This document shows, one piece after another, positions 63,175 through 64,000 of a stretch of DNA of 64,000 nt (within the stretch, counting starts at the first letter, position 1; every line of letters starts with the position of its first letter). Under the pieces are notes generated by a model. That model did not search any database. It saw only the letters and a program-made list of their open reading frames with translations, and was not told the DNA's origin. This stretch comes from Rhodocyclaceae bacterium (GTDB lineage Bacteria; Pseudomonadota; Gammaproteobacteria; Burkholderiales; Rhodocyclaceae): assembly GCA_016718525.1 (NCBI GenBank), contig JADKDD010000001.1, forward strand, positions 1,054,001-1,118,000, read 5' to 3'. The position numbers and the translations under genes are program-made.

Positions 63175-64000
63175 GCAAATACCCCATGCAAGAACCACCC
63201 TGCTTCCGCACGGAAAACCCACAGCCACTCTTGCCGTGTTGAACGGGCGACAAAGTAGTCGCGCCGTACATCACCAATCGCGCCTTGCTCGTCGGCGTCC
63301 CACCAACCGCTTTCAATCCGCTCCGGGCCGTTCATCAATTCGAGCGGGCCGTGACGTTGCGGCCGGCCGTTGATTTCATTGAGTGATTCGGGTTTGGGTA
63401 GCAGCCATAAAGGGCGTAGCGGGGAATTCGTCGCGCACTGCGCCACGCCCGCGAAGCCGGATGCCTGTGCAAAGGCATCTGTGGAACACACATTGTCTCG
63501 CCCATCCACCGCCGACCAGGGCACCAAGCGCGAGGCGCATTCGGGGCGATGGTCGGCGAATTGCTCCAGTCGCATCACGCTGCCCTCGCCCAGGCGTGCT
63601 TGCAGGCGCTCGACTAGCGTACCCATCGTATCCATTGCACCGGACTTAGCAGCACCAGTATTTGCGCCGCTGAAAAGCTGACCATCATGCCCCGGCAAAA
63701 CCTCCGCGCTGGTGGCCTCCAGCCGCATGATCAGCACAGAGGACGGCAAGCGTAATCGCTCCAACCGTTCGCGCAGCACCCGCGTTATCCGATTCGCATC
63801 GCGCGTCGGCTCGGCAAACCGTAGCTCGATGCAGGTCGCCGATTCGGCTTTGTCGCGTCCGCGTTCGTGTTCCAGCCACAACAGACAAGCCGCGACGCCG
63901 CTGGCGCGCATGGCCAGCCAGCCGCACAGCGCCGCCACCAGGCGCTGCCCGGCGTAGAGCAAGGCAGCGGCGTGTTCGATGCGCGCTGGCAACTCCAGGG
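63171..64000 (-). CDS. imuB: ImuB, Y-family polymerase-like protein (C-terminal part)
   Basis: The gene runs off the window; only the C-terminal about 275 residues are visible. LELPARIEHAAALL and the ending GPERIESGWWDADE...GDVRRDYFVARS are hallmarks of ImuB, the catalytically inactive Y-family protein that bridges the beta clamp, ImuA and DnaE2. The stop overlaps the dnaE2 start by four bases. Expected imuA lies upstream, outside the window. An ATG or TTG at 63992 is not the real start. Confidence 0.93.
   Translation of the reverse strand, partial: LELPARIEHAAALLYAGQRLVAALCGWLAMRASGVAACLLWLEHERGRDKAESATCIELRFAEPTRDANRITRVLRERLERLRLPSSVLIMRLEATSAEVLPGHDGQLFSGANTGAAKSGAMDTMGTLVERLQARLGEGSVMRLEQFADHRPECASRLVPWSAVDGRDNVCSTDAFAQASGFAGVAQCATNSPLRPLWLLPKPESLNEINGRPQRHGPLELMNGPERIESGWWDADEQGAIGDVRRDYFVARSTRQEWLWVFRAEAGWFLHGVFA

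Noticed and set aside
63171..63992. Start of imuB at 63992
   Set aside because: The frame is open to the window edge and the visible part is only the C-terminal portion of an ImuB protein.
1..64000. tRNA, rRNA, insertion sequences or prophage genes
   Set aside because: None of the sequences or coding regions I read through showed tRNA arms, rRNA stretches, transposases or phage structural genes; a covariance-model scan was not possible.

Overview
The window looks like a chromosomal segment of a betaproteobacterium, probably Burkholderiales-like. The evidence is the gene order: a GntR regulator, sdhCDAB, sdhE, gltA, sucA, sucB and lpd on the minus strand, with mdh, a CitE-like lyase and acnB divergent on the plus strand. 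An imuB-dnaE2 mutasome cassette and a holB-tatD pair fit the same assignment. I saw no rRNA, tRNA, CRISPR array, prophage or transposase.

Layout. 1-4.3 kb: the end of holB, a TatD hydrolase, an ankyrin-repeat exported protein, a PaaK-like adenylating enzyme and a convergent sulfotransferase. 4.5-24.8 kb: one giant filamentous-haemagglutinin (TpsA-type) adhesin gene, about 20.2 kb, split by two +1 frameshifts. One frameshift precedes and one lies inside 13 near-identical YDG-type repeats of about 255 bp. A clear terminator closes it. 24.8-27 kb (minus): slyD, a peroxiredoxin and zapE. 27.2-38.6 kb (minus): the 2-oxoglutarate dehydrogenase, citrate synthase and succinate dehydrogenase block with its GntR regulator. 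38.7-43.6 kb (plus): mdh, CitE-like lyase and acnB. Together these two blocks encode most of an oxidative TCA cycle.

44.3-53.0 kb (minus) is the most interesting part: a tightly packed, mostly ATGA-coupled run of glutathione peroxidase, FolE2, a 38-codon candidate small ORF, an FAD oxidoreductase, DUF1365, a Cfa-like methyltransferase, a chalcone-isomerase-like protein, an MFS transporter, a DUF3833 lipoprotein and an SRPBCC-SDR fusion. It is divergent from a MerR-family regulator that carries the B12-photoreceptor signatures Wx9EH and ExHxxG. Two copies of the palindrome TGTCCTAGACA bracket a good sigma70-like promoter in the divergent gap. This suggests a light- and B12-gated membrane-lipid and oxidative-defence operon.

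54.1-59.7 kb: a FabF-type ketosynthase, a wax ester synthase/DGAT, an AmpG-like MFS protein and an exported cyclophilin. 59.8-64 kb (minus): dnaE2 (imuC) and the end of imuB. dnaE2 carries two in-frame insertions made of repeat and hairpin DNA. A short dispersed repeat with the core CAGCACCAACT recurs about nine times, both in gaps and inside genes.
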